DNA of 48,506 nucleotides from NCBI GenBank assembly GCA_903850425.1, contig CAINLR010000032.1, positions 1 through 48,506 on the forward strand. The letters are read 5' to 3'. Both the position numbers and the translations under genes were made by a program. The DNA is from an uncultured Verrucomicrobia subdivision 3 bacterium (GTDB taxonomy: Bacteria; Verrucomicrobiota; Verrucomicrobiia; Limisphaerales; UBA11358). Below, piece after piece: positions 20,341-30,400 of the stretch (within the stretch, counting starts at the first letter, position 1; each line of letters opens with the position of its first letter). The notes under the pieces were generated by a model. It searched no databases. It saw only the letters and a list, made by a program, of their open reading frames with translations, and was not told the DNA's origin.

Positions 20341-21790
20341 AGTCGGGCTGGCCAACGGCGTTGTCATCCCCGCGAATTGCGCTTTGGTCATGGCCAGCGC
20401 GACGCCTTACGAGTTCCAAGTTCCCTATCTTTCGGGAGAGGGCACCTGGTCGGGGCCGATCACCTTGAAGGGCGCCGGGAACGATTTCGGTTTCGTGGGG
20501 GCATTCACTGGCAGCGGCCTGAATATCACCGGGCCGATTGACGCGACCGGCGCTCCCGGCGCAACGGTCTTTTTTGGACGCGACCAAGCCAACTACTTTG
20601 GCCCTTCCAGTTCGACCGTTTACATCACCTTGGAAACGCCGCTTTCCATTGTGGATGGAACCGTGGAGCTGGATTATCAGTATTTCGCCGATGAGCAGTT
20701 GCAGTTGACGTTGAAGGCACAAAATCACTGGACCAACATGCTGGTTGACCGGGGCACCATCTACATCCGCACCAACAACGCACTGCCGCCCAACGCTCCT
20801 ATCACCGGAGAAGTCCCTACTGGCAAGTCACTTTACTTCGAACTGGGCGGGTTCAATCAGACTGTCGGTGGCTTGAATATCAGTTTGGAGGACGGTTCCT
20901 CTTCCTGCGTCATCGGCACCGGTTACCCGAATCAAACCTCGGTGCTGACTTTTGCCGGCAACAACAGTCCGAGCACGTTTGGCGGCAGCATCCAGGATAA
21001 CTTCCTGAATCCAGGCGCCAACGCCATCATGTCCCTGACTGTGGCTTCCGGCACGCTCAACTTGAACAACATCTGCGAATACACTGGCCCGACCCTCGTG
21101 AGTGGCGGCCGGCTCAATATTGTTGGGCCGCAAGGTTCATTGGGTGATAGTTTTGGCGGCGGCCTCACTCCGGTGACCGTGAGTGGCACAGGCAGCTTGG
21201 GCGGCACAGGCACTATTTATGGTCCGGTGACCAACGCTCCGGGTGGCACCCTCTCGCCTGGCAACTCGCCCGGAACTTTGAGTGTGAACAATACCGTGAC
21301 CCTTCAAAGTGGCAGCACTTGCTGGATGGAAGTGAATAATGCCAGTTCTACTAATGATATGCTGGTCGCCAGCGGCGGCATCAACTTCGGCGGCACGCTG
21401 GTGATTACGAACATCAGCCCGGTCGGTTACACCAACGGCCAGATAATCCAGTTATTTTCGCCGGGCAATTCCGGCGCGTTCAGCAGCATTGTGATGCCCG
21501 AGGTTGGTTCCTATGATGCCACGAATCTGGCTTCGGCGGGGACCATCCAAGTTCTCAGCATGGTGTCCCTTGCCCCGGTTACCATCACCAGCCTCGTGTC
21601 GGGGGGCAGCTTGAATTTGTCGTGGCCGCTGGACCACACGGGTTGGCGGCTGGAATTCCAGACCAACACATTGAGCGCCGGGCTTGGCACCAACTGGTTC
21701 ACCTGGCCGGGATCTACTGCCACCAACGCCCTTTCAATTCCGGTCAAACCGGCTAATGGGTCAGTGTTCCTGCGCTTGGCATATCCATGA
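20240..21790 (+). CDS. Giant exoprotein 1, C-terminal part in the shifted frame
   Basis: This frame (516 codons counted from an ATG at 20240 that has no ribosome binding site) continues the repeat pattern lost upstream: TTLLSGNLILGSATALPAN matches what should follow GTYGTNTN. It has no signal peptide of its own, so it is best read as the remainder of the gene at 15373. The end holds the TLSPGNSPGTLSVN step typical of the last beta-strand repeat. A C-terminal domain of about 65 residues follows: LNLSWPLDHTGWRLEFQTN, then TNWFTWPGS, then the final VFLRLAYP. The same domain ends the two giant proteins on the minus strand. Moving from the first frame to this one needs a one-base skip. Confidence 0.75.
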   Translation: MAQTQTTLLSGNLILGSATALPANTVLATTNNSEVGLANGVVIPANCALVMASATPYEFQVPYLSGEGTWSGPITLKGAGNDFGFVGAFTGSGLNITGPIDATGAPGATVFFGRDQANYFGPSSSTVYITLETPLSIVDGTVELDYQYFADEQLQLTLKAQNHWTNMLVDRGTIYIRTNNALPPNAPITGEVPTGKSLYFELGGFNQTVGGLNISLEDGSSSCVIGTGYPNQTSVLTFAGNNSPSTFGGSIQDNFLNPGANAIMSLTVASGTLNLNNICEYTGPTLVSGGRLNIVGPQGSLGDSFGGGLTPVTVSGTGSLGGTGTIYGPVTNAPGGTLSPGNSPGTLSVNNTVTLQSGSTCWMEVNNASSTNDMLVASGGINFGGTLVITNISPVGYTNGQIIQLFSPGNSGAFSSIVMPEVGSYDATNLASAGTIQVLSMVSLAPVTITSLVSGGSLNLSWPLDHTGWRLEFQTNTLSAGLGTNWFTWPGSTATNALSIPVKPANGSVFLRLAYP

Positions 21791-21937
21791 CGATCTCCCC
21801 GATGAACACTTTCAAGTCATTCAAAGACAGCCGCGAATACTGCCAGGAGAAGGCGGACAAAACCGGTGACCTGCAAACTCCATTTGGGGCAGTGGCGGCG
21901 GTATTGCCGGACCACACTTAATTTTAGAGAATCCAGC

Positions 21938-24688
21938 ATGAAACCCGACCCAATCAAATCCCAATCCGCCACTAACATGACCAACCACCACTACCTCAAT
22001 ATTGCTCTCCAGCGCGCATGCCTGGCGTTGCTGATCACGCTCAATTTAACCCTGCTGCCCCCAGCCCGCGCGGTGGACGGTCAATGGACCAACACCGCCT
22101 CATCTGGAGGTGCTCTTCAAATGTTCCAACCCACCAACTGGTTGAATGGTCTTGTGCCAGGCTCTACTGTCGGTGGTGGCGACACCGCTGCGATTACCAA
22201 CACCACGTTTGGTGGCTTTAGTGCGACCCTCACCATTACCAACGGTGGTCCGTTTGTTAATGGTATGATTCTTGGCAGCCTCGCAATGGGCAATTCAGCC
22301 GATAAAGCCCTTACCATCGCCCAGCAATCGTCTCCAAATTACCCCGGATACTTGGTTTGGAACAATTCTGGAAACGGTGCGACCCTCAACTTCTGGACCC
22401 CGAATGGAACAGCAGCAGATACCATCAGTTGCACCAACTATTTGAAGGACAATCTGACGATCTCAGAGAACACACTCTCTAACACGGTAAACGCGATCTC
22501 TGGTCAAATTATAGAAAGCGGCGGTTCCTATGGAATCACCAATCTAGGGCCGGGTCAAGTTTACCTTTCGGTATCTGGCAAAACCAATATGTTCAGCCGG
22601 GGCCTTACCATTAAAGGCGGCCAAGTTAAAGGCACGCCGGCGAATTCATTTGGCAGTGGGCCAGTCAGTGTTTACTCGGGCGGCACGTTGTATGTCAACG
22701 GAGGATCAGGTAACTACACAAATGCCACCAGTATTGCGGGCAACGGGTTCACCAATGGTGCCCCCGGATACTGGGGCGCGCTTTACCTTGCTTCAACCGT
22801 GAATGTGATGGGGCCGACCACGCTCACTGGTGACGCCGAAATCGGTTTGTCTTCAACTGGTTCGGGAATCTATGGCGATATTGGTGGTGCTCACAGCTTG
22901 AAAGTGGGCCAGTTCAACACCAACTCCTCCTCCGGTGTGGGTTTAATATTAAACAATTCGGCCAATGCTTGCACGGATTTGACTGTGGTAGGTGGATACC
23001 TGTGGGCCATCAATAATAGCACCTGTATGGGATCTGGAACGGTGACGTTGGCTGACAATGGTATTTTCGGCCAAACCAGCTATATCGAAGTGGGGGGCGG
23101 TCTTTCGTATGCCAACAATTTTACGCTCAATTGCTACGCGAATAATATCGCCAGGGGACAGATCTACGCCGTTACCAATGTAACTGGTTATATGGCTACT
23201 ATCGCAGGCACCGTAACAATCCAGCAAGCGAGGACGACTAATGTAAACAGCGGCGGCCACTTTGCCTCCAACTTTGCCCAAGCCACGAACATTAATCCGA
23301 TGTTGCTGATTTCTGGACCGATCAACTCGTCGCCCGCCACCATTTCCCCCGTTATTGAAGGCGGCTTTGTCGCTCTAAGCGGAGGCGGAACTTACAACAA
23401 CCTTCAGCTTGCTCAAGACTGGCTCATCGTGGGCGCGGACAATGGTATCAATCCCACGGCGACCCTCACCATGTGCGTCAGTAATTATAACAGCCTCTCC
23501 GCAACCAGTCTTCGTCCTTCGGTGCTTGATTTGAACGGCTATAATCAAACCCTCGCGGGGATCACCATGGCGACATGGGTTTTTACCAACACCTCGTCAA
23601 CGAATTTCTCCAGGAGCACGGTGACAAATTCCTCCGCCAGCATCAAGACGCTCACACTCAACGTAACGGGCACGGACACATTCGCCGGCCAAATGCGCGG
23701 CAATCTGAACCTCGCGATCGGTAGTGGCACGGTTTATTTGAACGGCACGAATGACTTCACCGGCACCTGCACCGTTGCCAATGGGGCCACTCTCGGCGGC
23801 AGTGGCAGCGTCAGCGCGGCGGTCACGGTCAATAACGGTGGCACGCTGGCTCCCGGAAACGCCGGCATCGGCACCAACACCTTCAGCGGGATCGTAACGC
23901 TCGGCACCACTTCCACAAACATCATTGAGGTGAATCGCAGCGGTTTTGCCGCCGACAAGATGGCTGGCGTGGCCACCTTCAACCGCAATGGAATCTTGTC
24001 CGTTGTCAACCTCGGCGCCAGCCTCCAGGCCGGTGACACCTTCAGTATTTTCAGCGCCACGACTTATGCCGGCGCATTTGCCTCGATCAGCCCGTCGCAC
24101 CCGAACGCCGACGCCGCGCTTTCGTGGGATACAATGGCTCTGGACTCCGGCAATTTGACGGTGAATGCCTCGCCCTTCCCTGGTGCCATGACGCTCGGCT
24201 GCGGGCAAAACCAATCCTGTGCGATGCCGGAGGCGAAGCTCATCACGGTTGGATCCCAAGCCAATGGTTATTCCTTGAGCGTCAGCGCTGTCAGCCCCGC
24301 CAGCGTCAATGGCGGAACGGTCAGCCGTGCGTCGGGCAGCATCACCTACGCCCCGGCGGCGAACTTCACGGGGACTGACTCGTTCACTTATACCTTGACC
24401 GACAGCCACGGCGGCTACGCCACGGGAACGGTCACGGTGAATGTTTCACCTGATGGCGAAAGCCAGAACCGTCTCTCGCCGCCGGACATCATTGGCCCCG
24501 GCACGGTGGCCCTGAGTTATCTTGGCATCCCGGGCTACCGTTACGCGCTCGACTGGAGCACCAACTTGACCGCGCCGATCAACTGGATGCCGGTCATTAC
24601 GAACACAGCGGACACGCATGGCTCGATGAAATTCACCAATACCTCCAGTGAGCCGAACAACTACTTCCGGACGCGCTATGTGCCCTGA
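21938..24688 (+). CDS. Giant exoprotein 2 with beta-strand repeats and an Ig/cadherin-like domain
   Basis: From the ATG at 21938 the product has 916 residues; an ATG at 21977 gives a more usual signal peptide (hydrophobic core ACLALLITLNLTLL, cleavage near ARA/VDG). The body is a Gly/Thr/Asn-rich beta-strand repeat region, with TFAGQMRGNLNLAIGSGTVYL and TLGGSGSVSAAVTVNNGGTL. Near residues 795-840 a bacterial Ig/cadherin-like domain shows SITYAPAANFTGTDSFTYTL. The last 65 residues (GYRYALDWSTNL, INWMPV, then FRTRYVP) are a diverged version of the C-terminal domain on the other giant proteins. It lies 147 nt after giant exoprotein 1 on the same strand. No transporter barrel is seen. Surface or matrix structure is the likely role. 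Confidence 0.82.
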   Translation: MKPDPIKSQSATNMTNHHYLNIALQRACLALLITLNLTLLPPARAVDGQWTNTASSGGALQMFQPTNWLNGLVPGSTVGGGDTAAITNTTFGGFSATLTITNGGPFVNGMILGSLAMGNSADKALTIAQQSSPNYPGYLVWNNSGNGATLNFWTPNGTAADTISCTNYLKDNLTISENTLSNTVNAISGQIIESGGSYGITNLGPGQVYLSVSGKTNMFSRGLTIKGGQVKGTPANSFGSGPVSVYSGGTLYVNGGSGNYTNATSIAGNGFTNGAPGYWGALYLASTVNVMGPTTLTGDAEIGLSSTGSGIYGDIGGAHSLKVGQFNTNSSSGVGLILNNSANACTDLTVVGGYLWAINNSTCMGSGTVTLADNGIFGQTSYIEVGGGLSYANNFTLNCYANNIARGQIYAVTNVTGYMATIAGTVTIQQARTTNVNSGGHFASNFAQATNINPMLLISGPINSSPATISPVIEGGFVALSGGGTYNNLQLAQDWLIVGADNGINPTATLTMCVSNYNSLSATSLRPSVLDLNGYNQTLAGITMATWVFTNTSSTNFSRSTVTNSSASIKTLTLNVTGTDTFAGQMRGNLNLAIGSGTVYLNGTNDFTGTCTVANGATLGGSGSVSAAVTVNNGGTLAPGNAGIGTNTFSGIVTLGTTSTNIIEVNRSGFAADKMAGVATFNRNGILSVVNLGASLQAGDTFSIFSATTYAGAFASISPSHPNADAALSWDTMALDSGNLTVNASPFPGAMTLGCGQNQSCAMPEAKLITVGSQANGYSLSVSAVSPASVNGGTVSRASGSITYAPAANFTGTDSFTYTLTDSHGGYATGTVTVNVSPDGESQNRLSPPDIIGPGTVALSYLGIPGYRYALDWSTNLTAPINWMPVITNTADTHGSMKFTNTSSEPNNYFRTRYVP

Positions 24689-24757
24689 ACTTTTTCATTG
24701 GCTCAAAGCCAACGGGCGTTAGAATGGCAGCAGACCCTGTCGTTTCGAATCACCTTT

Positions 24758-25759
24758 ATGAAAAACCTGCTCATTGCGAGTCTGCTCGTTGCCGCCGTCG
24801 CGCTCGGCGCCTTTTGTTTCCAGCAGCAAAAGCAGATCACGCAAACCAAGGCTCAACTCGCCAGCATGAAAACGCAGTTGGCGGAAACCGTCGTTGCGTT
24901 GGAAAACTCCAAGGAGGCCGCGAACCGGGCGAAGATGCTGCAAAATGCGCTGACCGAAACCGCCGCCGCCGCCGGTGAGCAGACCAAGCAAGTGGCCCAG
25001 TTACAGACCAAGCTGGCCTCCGCGAAAACGAATGCCCCCGCGAACGGGCTGGGCGCGCTGGCGGGCATGTTCAAAGACCCGGCGATGAAAGAGATGATCA
25101 AGACGCAGCAAAAGGCGGTCATGGGCCCGATGATTGACAAGCAATACGCCGCCTTGTGTCGTCAGCTCAATATGACGCCGGAGGAATCCGCTTCGCTGAA
25201 GGACTTGTTGATGAAAAAAATGCTGGCCGGCGCGGACGCCGGAATGTCGCTGCTGGACGGCAGCCTGGACGCCACAAAGCGCGCGGAGCTGACCAAGCAA
25301 ATGAAAACGGAAACGGACGCTTACGATGCGCAGATCAAAGAGTTTCTCGGCGACAGCGGTTATCCCGCGTATCAAAATTACGAGAAGACGGTGCCGGATC
25401 GCATGGCCGTCAGCCAATTCACCGATCAACTGGGCAGCGGGGCCAATCAATTGAGCAGCGCGCAGCAGGAACAACTGGCCCAGGCCATGAGCGACGCGCG
25501 CACCAGCTTCAAGTGGACCACAGATTACAGCAACCAGAAGCCGACCGATGGCGATTATGCCGCCATGTTCTCCGACGATAAGATCAACCAGTTCACGCAG
25601 GAGAAAGAGCGCTTCGATCAGCAGTTTCTGGCCCAGGCGCAGAAAATCCTCACGCCGGAGCAAGCCACCTCGTTTCAAGCGTTCCAGAAAACCCAGCGCG
25701 ACATGCAAATCATGGGCATGAAAATGGCGGCCAGCATGTTCGCGCCGCAAGGTCACTAA
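24758..25759 (+). CDS. Exported or membrane-anchored coiled-coil protein, unknown function
   Basis: From the ATG at 24758 (MKNLLIASLLVAAVALGAF) the product has 333 residues. The first 20 form a single hydrophobic segment that may be an anchor rather than a cleaved signal. Residues 20-95 are a long coiled coil rich in Gln, Lys and Ala. The rest is helical and Met-rich, and it contains two LT/MTPE-type turns (LNMTPEESASLKDLL near 140 and ILTPEQATSFQAF near 300), reminiscent of Spy/CpxP-like helical chaperones. That resemblance is weak. It follows giant exoprotein 2 by 69 nt in the same direction, so a role in handling that protein in the periplasm is conceivable. Confidence 0.65.
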   Translation: MKNLLIASLLVAAVALGAFCFQQQKQITQTKAQLASMKTQLAETVVALENSKEAANRAKMLQNALTETAAAAGEQTKQVAQLQTKLASAKTNAPANGLGALAGMFKDPAMKEMIKTQQKAVMGPMIDKQYAALCRQLNMTPEESASLKDLLMKKMLAGADAGMSLLDGSLDATKRAELTKQMKTETDAYDAQIKEFLGDSGYPAYQNYEKTVPDRMAVSQFTDQLGSGANQLSSAQQEQLAQAMSDARTSFKWTTDYSNQKPTDGDYAAMFSDDKINQFTQEKERFDQQFLAQAQKILTPEQATSFQAFQKTQRDMQIMGMKMAASMFAPQGH

Positions 25760-25791
25760 GCGGCCGGATTTGGGGGCGTGGCATCCATGCC

Positions 25792-25833
25792 GCTTCACCG
25801 TTCCAGGCAATTAGGAAGTTGAAACGGTGAAGC
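25792..25833. terminator. Hairpin between convergent genes
   Basis: GCTTCACCGTT (25792-25802) and AACGGTGAAGC (25823-25833) are perfect 11-nt inverted repeats with a 20-nt loop, between the stops at 25759 (plus) and 25852 (minus). There is no U tract. It could form mRNA 3-prime ends for either gene. Confidence 0.4.
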
Positions 25834-25851
25834 CCGCGCGCCATCACCAAA

Positions 25852-27315
25852 TCAGGAGCCTACGGAAATTTTCTCCGCCAACTCCTCGGCGGGATAGGTC
25901 CAGATCTCGGCCAGCGTCGGATGATAATGCGGCAGCACCGCGAGTTCGTGAACTGTCATCCGCTTCGCCATCGCCGCCACAATTTCGTGGATCAACTCGC
26001 CGCCACTTGGCCCGACGCACGCCCCGCCGATAATTTCGCCAGTCTTGGGATTCGCCAGCAGTTTCACGAAACCATCCTTCGCCTCCATGAGCAGCGATTT
26101 CCCGTGGTCGTTGAACGGATAACTTGCCGCGAGAAATTTTATCCCGTGTAGCGTCGCCGCCTTTTCCGTCAAACCGACGCACGCTACCTGCGGCTCGGTG
26201 AACACCACGGAAATCAGCAGCCGATAATTCATCCGGCGCGGCGCTTTCGGTTTGACGAGATTGTAAATCGCCGTTTCGCCTTGTTGGATCGCGATGTGGA
26301 CAATTTCGTGCGGCCCAGTGCAGTCGCCCGCTGCAAAAATATGCGGCGCACTCGTCTGCATTCTGGCGTTGGTGAGGATGCGTCCGTGTTCGGCTTTCAC
26401 GCCCGCATTTTCCAGGTTCAGCGAGGCCGTGTTCGGCACGCGGCCCAGGGCGAACAGGATTTCTTCAGCCGCGACAGAAATGGTTTTCCCTTGCTGCTGG
26501 AACGAAACGGATTTCAATTTCCCTTTGCGCCTGGCGTCCACCAGTTTTGTGCTGGTGAAAACCCGAATACCTTCGCGGCGGAAAACCGTTTCGATTTCCG
26601 TTCCGGCAGCCGTATCAAACTCCTTCAAAATGTGTTCACTGCGCTGGATGAGTGTGACCTGGACGCCGAAGCGCGCGAAAAATTGCGCGAACTCACAAGC
26701 GATCGCACCGCCGCCGAGAATGATCAGCGACGTGGGCAGTTTCTTCAGCGCCACCGCGTCATCGCTGGTGATAAAGCCGACGTCGTTGAGTTGCGGCAGC
26801 GGCGCGGGCGCGACGCGGGAGCCGGTGGCGAGGACGAAATGTTTCGCGGTCAACGTAGCCGCCGACGTGAGGAGGCGCTGTCTGGGCTCGCTGGAAATAG
26901 AATGAGCCTCCTTACGTCGGCTGCTGCGTAATAAATTCAATTCCACCGTATGCGCGTCGAGAAAACTGGCGTTGGCGCGGATGAATTTGAATTTCCCGGC
27001 GTTGAGTTGTTGCTCGCGGAAGCCGGCAAAATCTTTGATCTGTTCACTTTTTCGCGCCATGACTTTCGCAAAGTCGAAGGAAACTTTTCCGGTGCGCACG
27101 CCCCAGGTTTCCGCGCGTTCGGCGAGATGCTTTACTTCCGCCGCGTAGAGCAAGGCTTTCGTGGGCATGCAGCCGCGCAAGATGCACAGCCCGCCAACTT
27201 CTTCACCGCCTTCGATAACCACGGTCTTCAGGCCCGCAGCCACCGCCGTGCGCGCCGCCGCATAACCGCCGCTGCCGCCGCCGATCACCGCCACCTCGAA
27301 ATCAAAATCTTTCAT
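25852..27315 (-). CDS. Dihydrolipoyl dehydrogenase/mercuric reductase-family flavin disulfide reductase carrying an in-frame repeat insertion
   Basis: A 487-residue class I pyridine nucleotide-disulfide oxidoreductase. The start at 27315 was chosen because FAD-binding sequence begins at once; an upstream in-frame start at 27405 lies in terminator sequence. The FAD loop IGGGSGGYAA is at residues 11-20. The redox disulfide is Cys44/Cys49 in GLCILRGCMPTK. The NAD(P) loop GGGAIA is near 201-206, and a second FAD motif is in FAAGDCTG. The His465/Glu470 pair is in HYHPTLAE. All catalytic residues are present. The substrate cannot be told from sequence: lipoamide, mercury, glutathione-like and others all use this fold, and no 2-oxoacid dehydrogenase or mer genes are near. 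Residues 130-154 are foreign to the family and encoded by a palindromic repeat (26854-26928). Confidence 0.88.
   Translation of the reverse strand: MKDFDFEVAVIGGGSGGYAAARTAVAAGLKTVVIEGGEEVGGLCILRGCMPTKALLYAAEVKHLAERAETWGVRTGKVSFDFAKVMARKSEQIKDFAGFREQQLNAGKFKFIRANASFLDAHTVELNLLRSSRRKEAHSISSEPRQRLLTSAATLTAKHFVLATGSRVAPAPLPQLNDVGFITSDDAVALKKLPTSLIILGGGAIACEFAQFFARFGVQVTLIQRSEHILKEFDTAAGTEIETVFRREGIRVFTSTKLVDARRKGKLKSVSFQQQGKTISVAAEEILFALGRVPNTASLNLENAGVKAEHGRILTNARMQTSAPHIFAAGDCTGPHEIVHIAIQQGETAIYNLVKPKAPRRMNYRLLISVVFTEPQVACVGLTEKAATLHGIKFLAASYPFNDHGKSLLMEAKDGFVKLLANPKTGEIIGGACVGPSGGELIHEIVAAMAKRMTVHELAVLPHYHPTLAEIWTYPAEELAEKISVGS
26854..26928. repeat. 75-bp palindromic repeat inserted in frame inside the disulfide reductase gene
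   Basis: The arms 26854-26876 and 26906-26928 are reverse complements over 23 nt with three mismatches (core GCCGACGT, then AGGAGGC), with a 29-nt loop. The length is exactly 25 codons and it contains no stop in the gene frame. It encodes a basic, polar stretch (RSSRRKEAH and then QRLLTSAAT) between VELNLL and LTAKHFVLATGS, which are adjacent or nearly so in normal family members. The same peptide motif is, as far as I recall, met in unrelated verrucomicrobial proteins, as expected for a dispersed element that can land in genes. Confidence 0.8.
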
Positions 27316-27366
27316 GGCGAGAGGATGGAACAGTTGTGCTGCGGATTCAAAGCGAACTTTGGCGAC

Positions 27367-27402
27367 AAAAAAACCGCCGGTGAAATGGACTTTCACCGGC
27401 GG
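27367..27402 (-). terminator. Intrinsic terminator of giant exoprotein 3
   Basis: On the minus strand a perfect 12-bp stem CCGCCGGTGAAA/TTTCACCGGCGG with a 5-nt loop is followed by a run of seven T. It lies 19 nt after the stop at 27421. A diverged copy follows the paralogous gene at 30987. Confidence 0.92.
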
Positions 27403-27420
27403 CATTGAAGGCAGCTCTGG

Positions 27421-30400
27421 TCAAGGATGACGCAGCCGGTAAAACACGGTCGGGTTGGCCGGGTTGATGGAGAAGTTGGTGGAGGTCAGGCCGCTGCTGC
27501 CCGCCACATCGAACCAGGCGTTGATCGGCGTCGTGATGCCAATGCTAAGTCCATTGGTTTGCGCCTGTAGAATCCAGCCAAGGTGCGTCGTCGGCCAGCC
27601 GATAGTCAGCGTGCTGCCACTGACGCTGGCAGTAATGTTGGTGGAGTAATTAACAATCGTGCTGATCACCGATAGCGCCTGGATGCTCCCGTCCACGGCC
27701 AGGTGGTTGGTCCAGTTCATGCCGCCGCCGGAAACCGTCAGCGCGGCTCCATTGGGAACGGCCTGGCTGAAGAGCGTGAAGGAGTCGCCGACCGCCAGCG
27801 CGGGGCCGAGATTGCTCACGGTAAGCGTGCCGGTGCCGCTGTTGGTCAGCATGCCGGTGACGGCCACGAGGTCGTTGGACTGCGCGAGGGATTTGTTCAC
27901 TTCGATGGCGAGGTTGCCGCTCAATGTGAGATTGCCGACGATAGTCAGCGTGCCGACGGATGCACCCGGCGCGAGCGTCGCACCGCTGGCGACAGCGAGG
28001 TCGCCGGCAATCGTGCCGGTGCCGCCGAGCGTGCCGTCGCTTACGAGCGTCGGGTCGGTGTAAGTGTTCGCGCCGTTCAGGTAGAGCGCGCCCGCGCCGG
28101 TCTTCGTGAGGCCGCCGTTGCTGAGGATACCGTTGAAAACGGTTTTGCCGGTGTTGTCAGTTTGGATGGTGCGCGTGCCGGTGCTGAGATCGAAGTCGCC
28201 GTTGAAGGTGAGGTTGTTGCTGCCGGCGACGACGAGCGGCTGGCCGATGGTGGCGCTGCTGAAGTTGATGGTGTTATCAACTGAACGGGCGCTGCCGCCA
28301 GCGATGATGCGCGGCGTTCCAGCACCGGTGTCAATACTCAGAGTGCCGGTGCCGAGCGCGCCGGAGTCAACCGTGGGCGGCGTGGTGGAAACGGAATCAA
28401 CGCCTACAATGATGGTGCCATTGGCGAGCGTGGTGCCACCGGAATAAGTGTTGGCCGCCGTCAAAAGCGTGGTGCCGCCGCTGGCGTTACGCGACATGGT
28501 GCCGGGACCGGAGATGATGCCGCTGAAGGTCTGTGTCCCGGCGGTGTTGTTGCCGGAGATGATCAAGCCGGATCCAGTTCCAATATCCAGAGCCACGGGT
28601 TGTGTGAAATTAAAACCGGTGCTCGTGAGCAGGATGGTCGGTTTGCCGCTGGCAGTGTTATTGCGCAAGGTCAAAGTTCCAGTTACACCCGTCAAAGAGT
28701 TCGCCATGGTAAGAGCCGAGCCGGTGGTGTTGTTCACGCGGATGGTGCTGTCCGCCGTCACAACGACCGGATTGGCCAAGATGAGGCTGCTGGAATTGAT
28801 GGCGTTCAAAATTCCGCCCGCCAACGTGATGGTGCCCGTGCCTAGCGCGCCGCCGCTATTGAAACTCGCCACGCCATTGCTGACGACGAGACCGCCGCTC
28901 ATACTGTTCGGGGAGTTCAAGTTCAAGATGCCCGTGCCATTCATGAGCACCGAGCCGGGGCCGACGAGACCGCCGCCACCGTTGACGAAGGTGAAGTTTT
29001 GCCCGCCATTGACCGTGACCGTTGAGGGGCTAAGGTTTTTTGTGACGAGGTTCGCCGTCGTGTTGGCCGAGGTGTCATCGAACACCACATTGTCGCCGAA
29101 ATTAAACACGGTGGATTGGGTGTTCCATTCAGGCGAGATGCCGACATCCCAAACGTTCGTGACGCCGTCGCCGGACCAGACAAGACTGGCGGGTGGATTC
29201 AACGTCAGTGCATTCGTTGTGGAAATAACCAAAGCACCGCAACTATTGGTGATGATGACGTAATAGCCATTGACCGTGGTCGCGGCGTCGGCCGTGGTCG
29301 CTGGTGAAACGGTGAGCGTGGCCGTCTGCGTGCCGGAATAATGTCCGCCGTCGGCGAGGCCGCTGCCGTTGCGATACCATTGATAGTGGAGACCGCCGCC
29401 GGAAGAAATCACGCCAAACGTGCCCAGACCATTGGTGGCGACGAGGACGGAAACTGGCTGGGAGGTGATGACTGGGCTCGCGAGGACCGTGATGCTGGCG
29501 CTTCCGCTCATCCAACCGACGTTGGCTGAAACGGTATTACTGGCCAGGACGGTGTAGCGTGCGGTGGTAGATTGGTTGACGAAACTCAAGGCTGATCCAT
29601 TGCCGCTGACGGTCAAGCCGCTGAACACGCCGTTCGTGTAAAGCAGGTAGTCCACACTCGAATCAGAGCCATTCACGGTGACAGAGTAGCTGTCACCCGC
29701 GCAGCCGGTGTTGCCGCCGCCGCCAACGGAATAGAGGTTGCCGGGAACGGGTGCCGGGGTAGTGACGCCGGCCCACGTGGTATCCACGCGCACTTCATCA
29801 AAAATCCACATCAAGTTTTGGGGGCTGGCAAAATAGGCGACGGCGTTAAAATAATTCGCACTCACGTTAGCGTTATTGGTCGTGGTCACCGTCGGTGTCG
29901 GCTCGGTGGCGTTGTTGCCGAGCGAGGAAGGATCTAGCCACAGGTCAACTTGATCTGGCAAGCCGGGATTGAATTTATAACGAATGACGATCATGTGCGT
30001 GGCATTTGTGCCGAGCGCATAAGTTGTGTTCGTCGCCGGTGTCGCGGAATTTTTTCCGATCAGCACCCGGCCGGCCGAATCAAAGAATGCCGTAGCACCG
30101 CTTTTGGAAACGGAAGTGCCGCCGCTGTTGGTGGTCAGCCCGAAAAATGGATAGGGATAAGTAGTCAGCAGATTCGTTTGATTGATGATGTTGACCAGGC
30201 AGGAGGCATAAACCGTCGAAGGGTTGGCGGGCATGGTCAGGCTGACCCCACGATCTTTGGTGGACGTGTTGTTTTGCCGCGTGACGACGGCAAAGGAGGA
30301 ACCGCCGGAATCAATGTTCGTCAAGCCCGGATACGACAGGGCGAAACCGGTGGTGATGCGTCCGCTCGTGCTGCTGGCGCTATTGCCAAACGTCCAGACA

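Noticed and set aside
15373..24688. PEP-CTERM/exosortase sorting signals
   Set aside because: The C-termini lack the Pro-Glu-Pro motif, terminal hydrophobic helix and Arg cluster.
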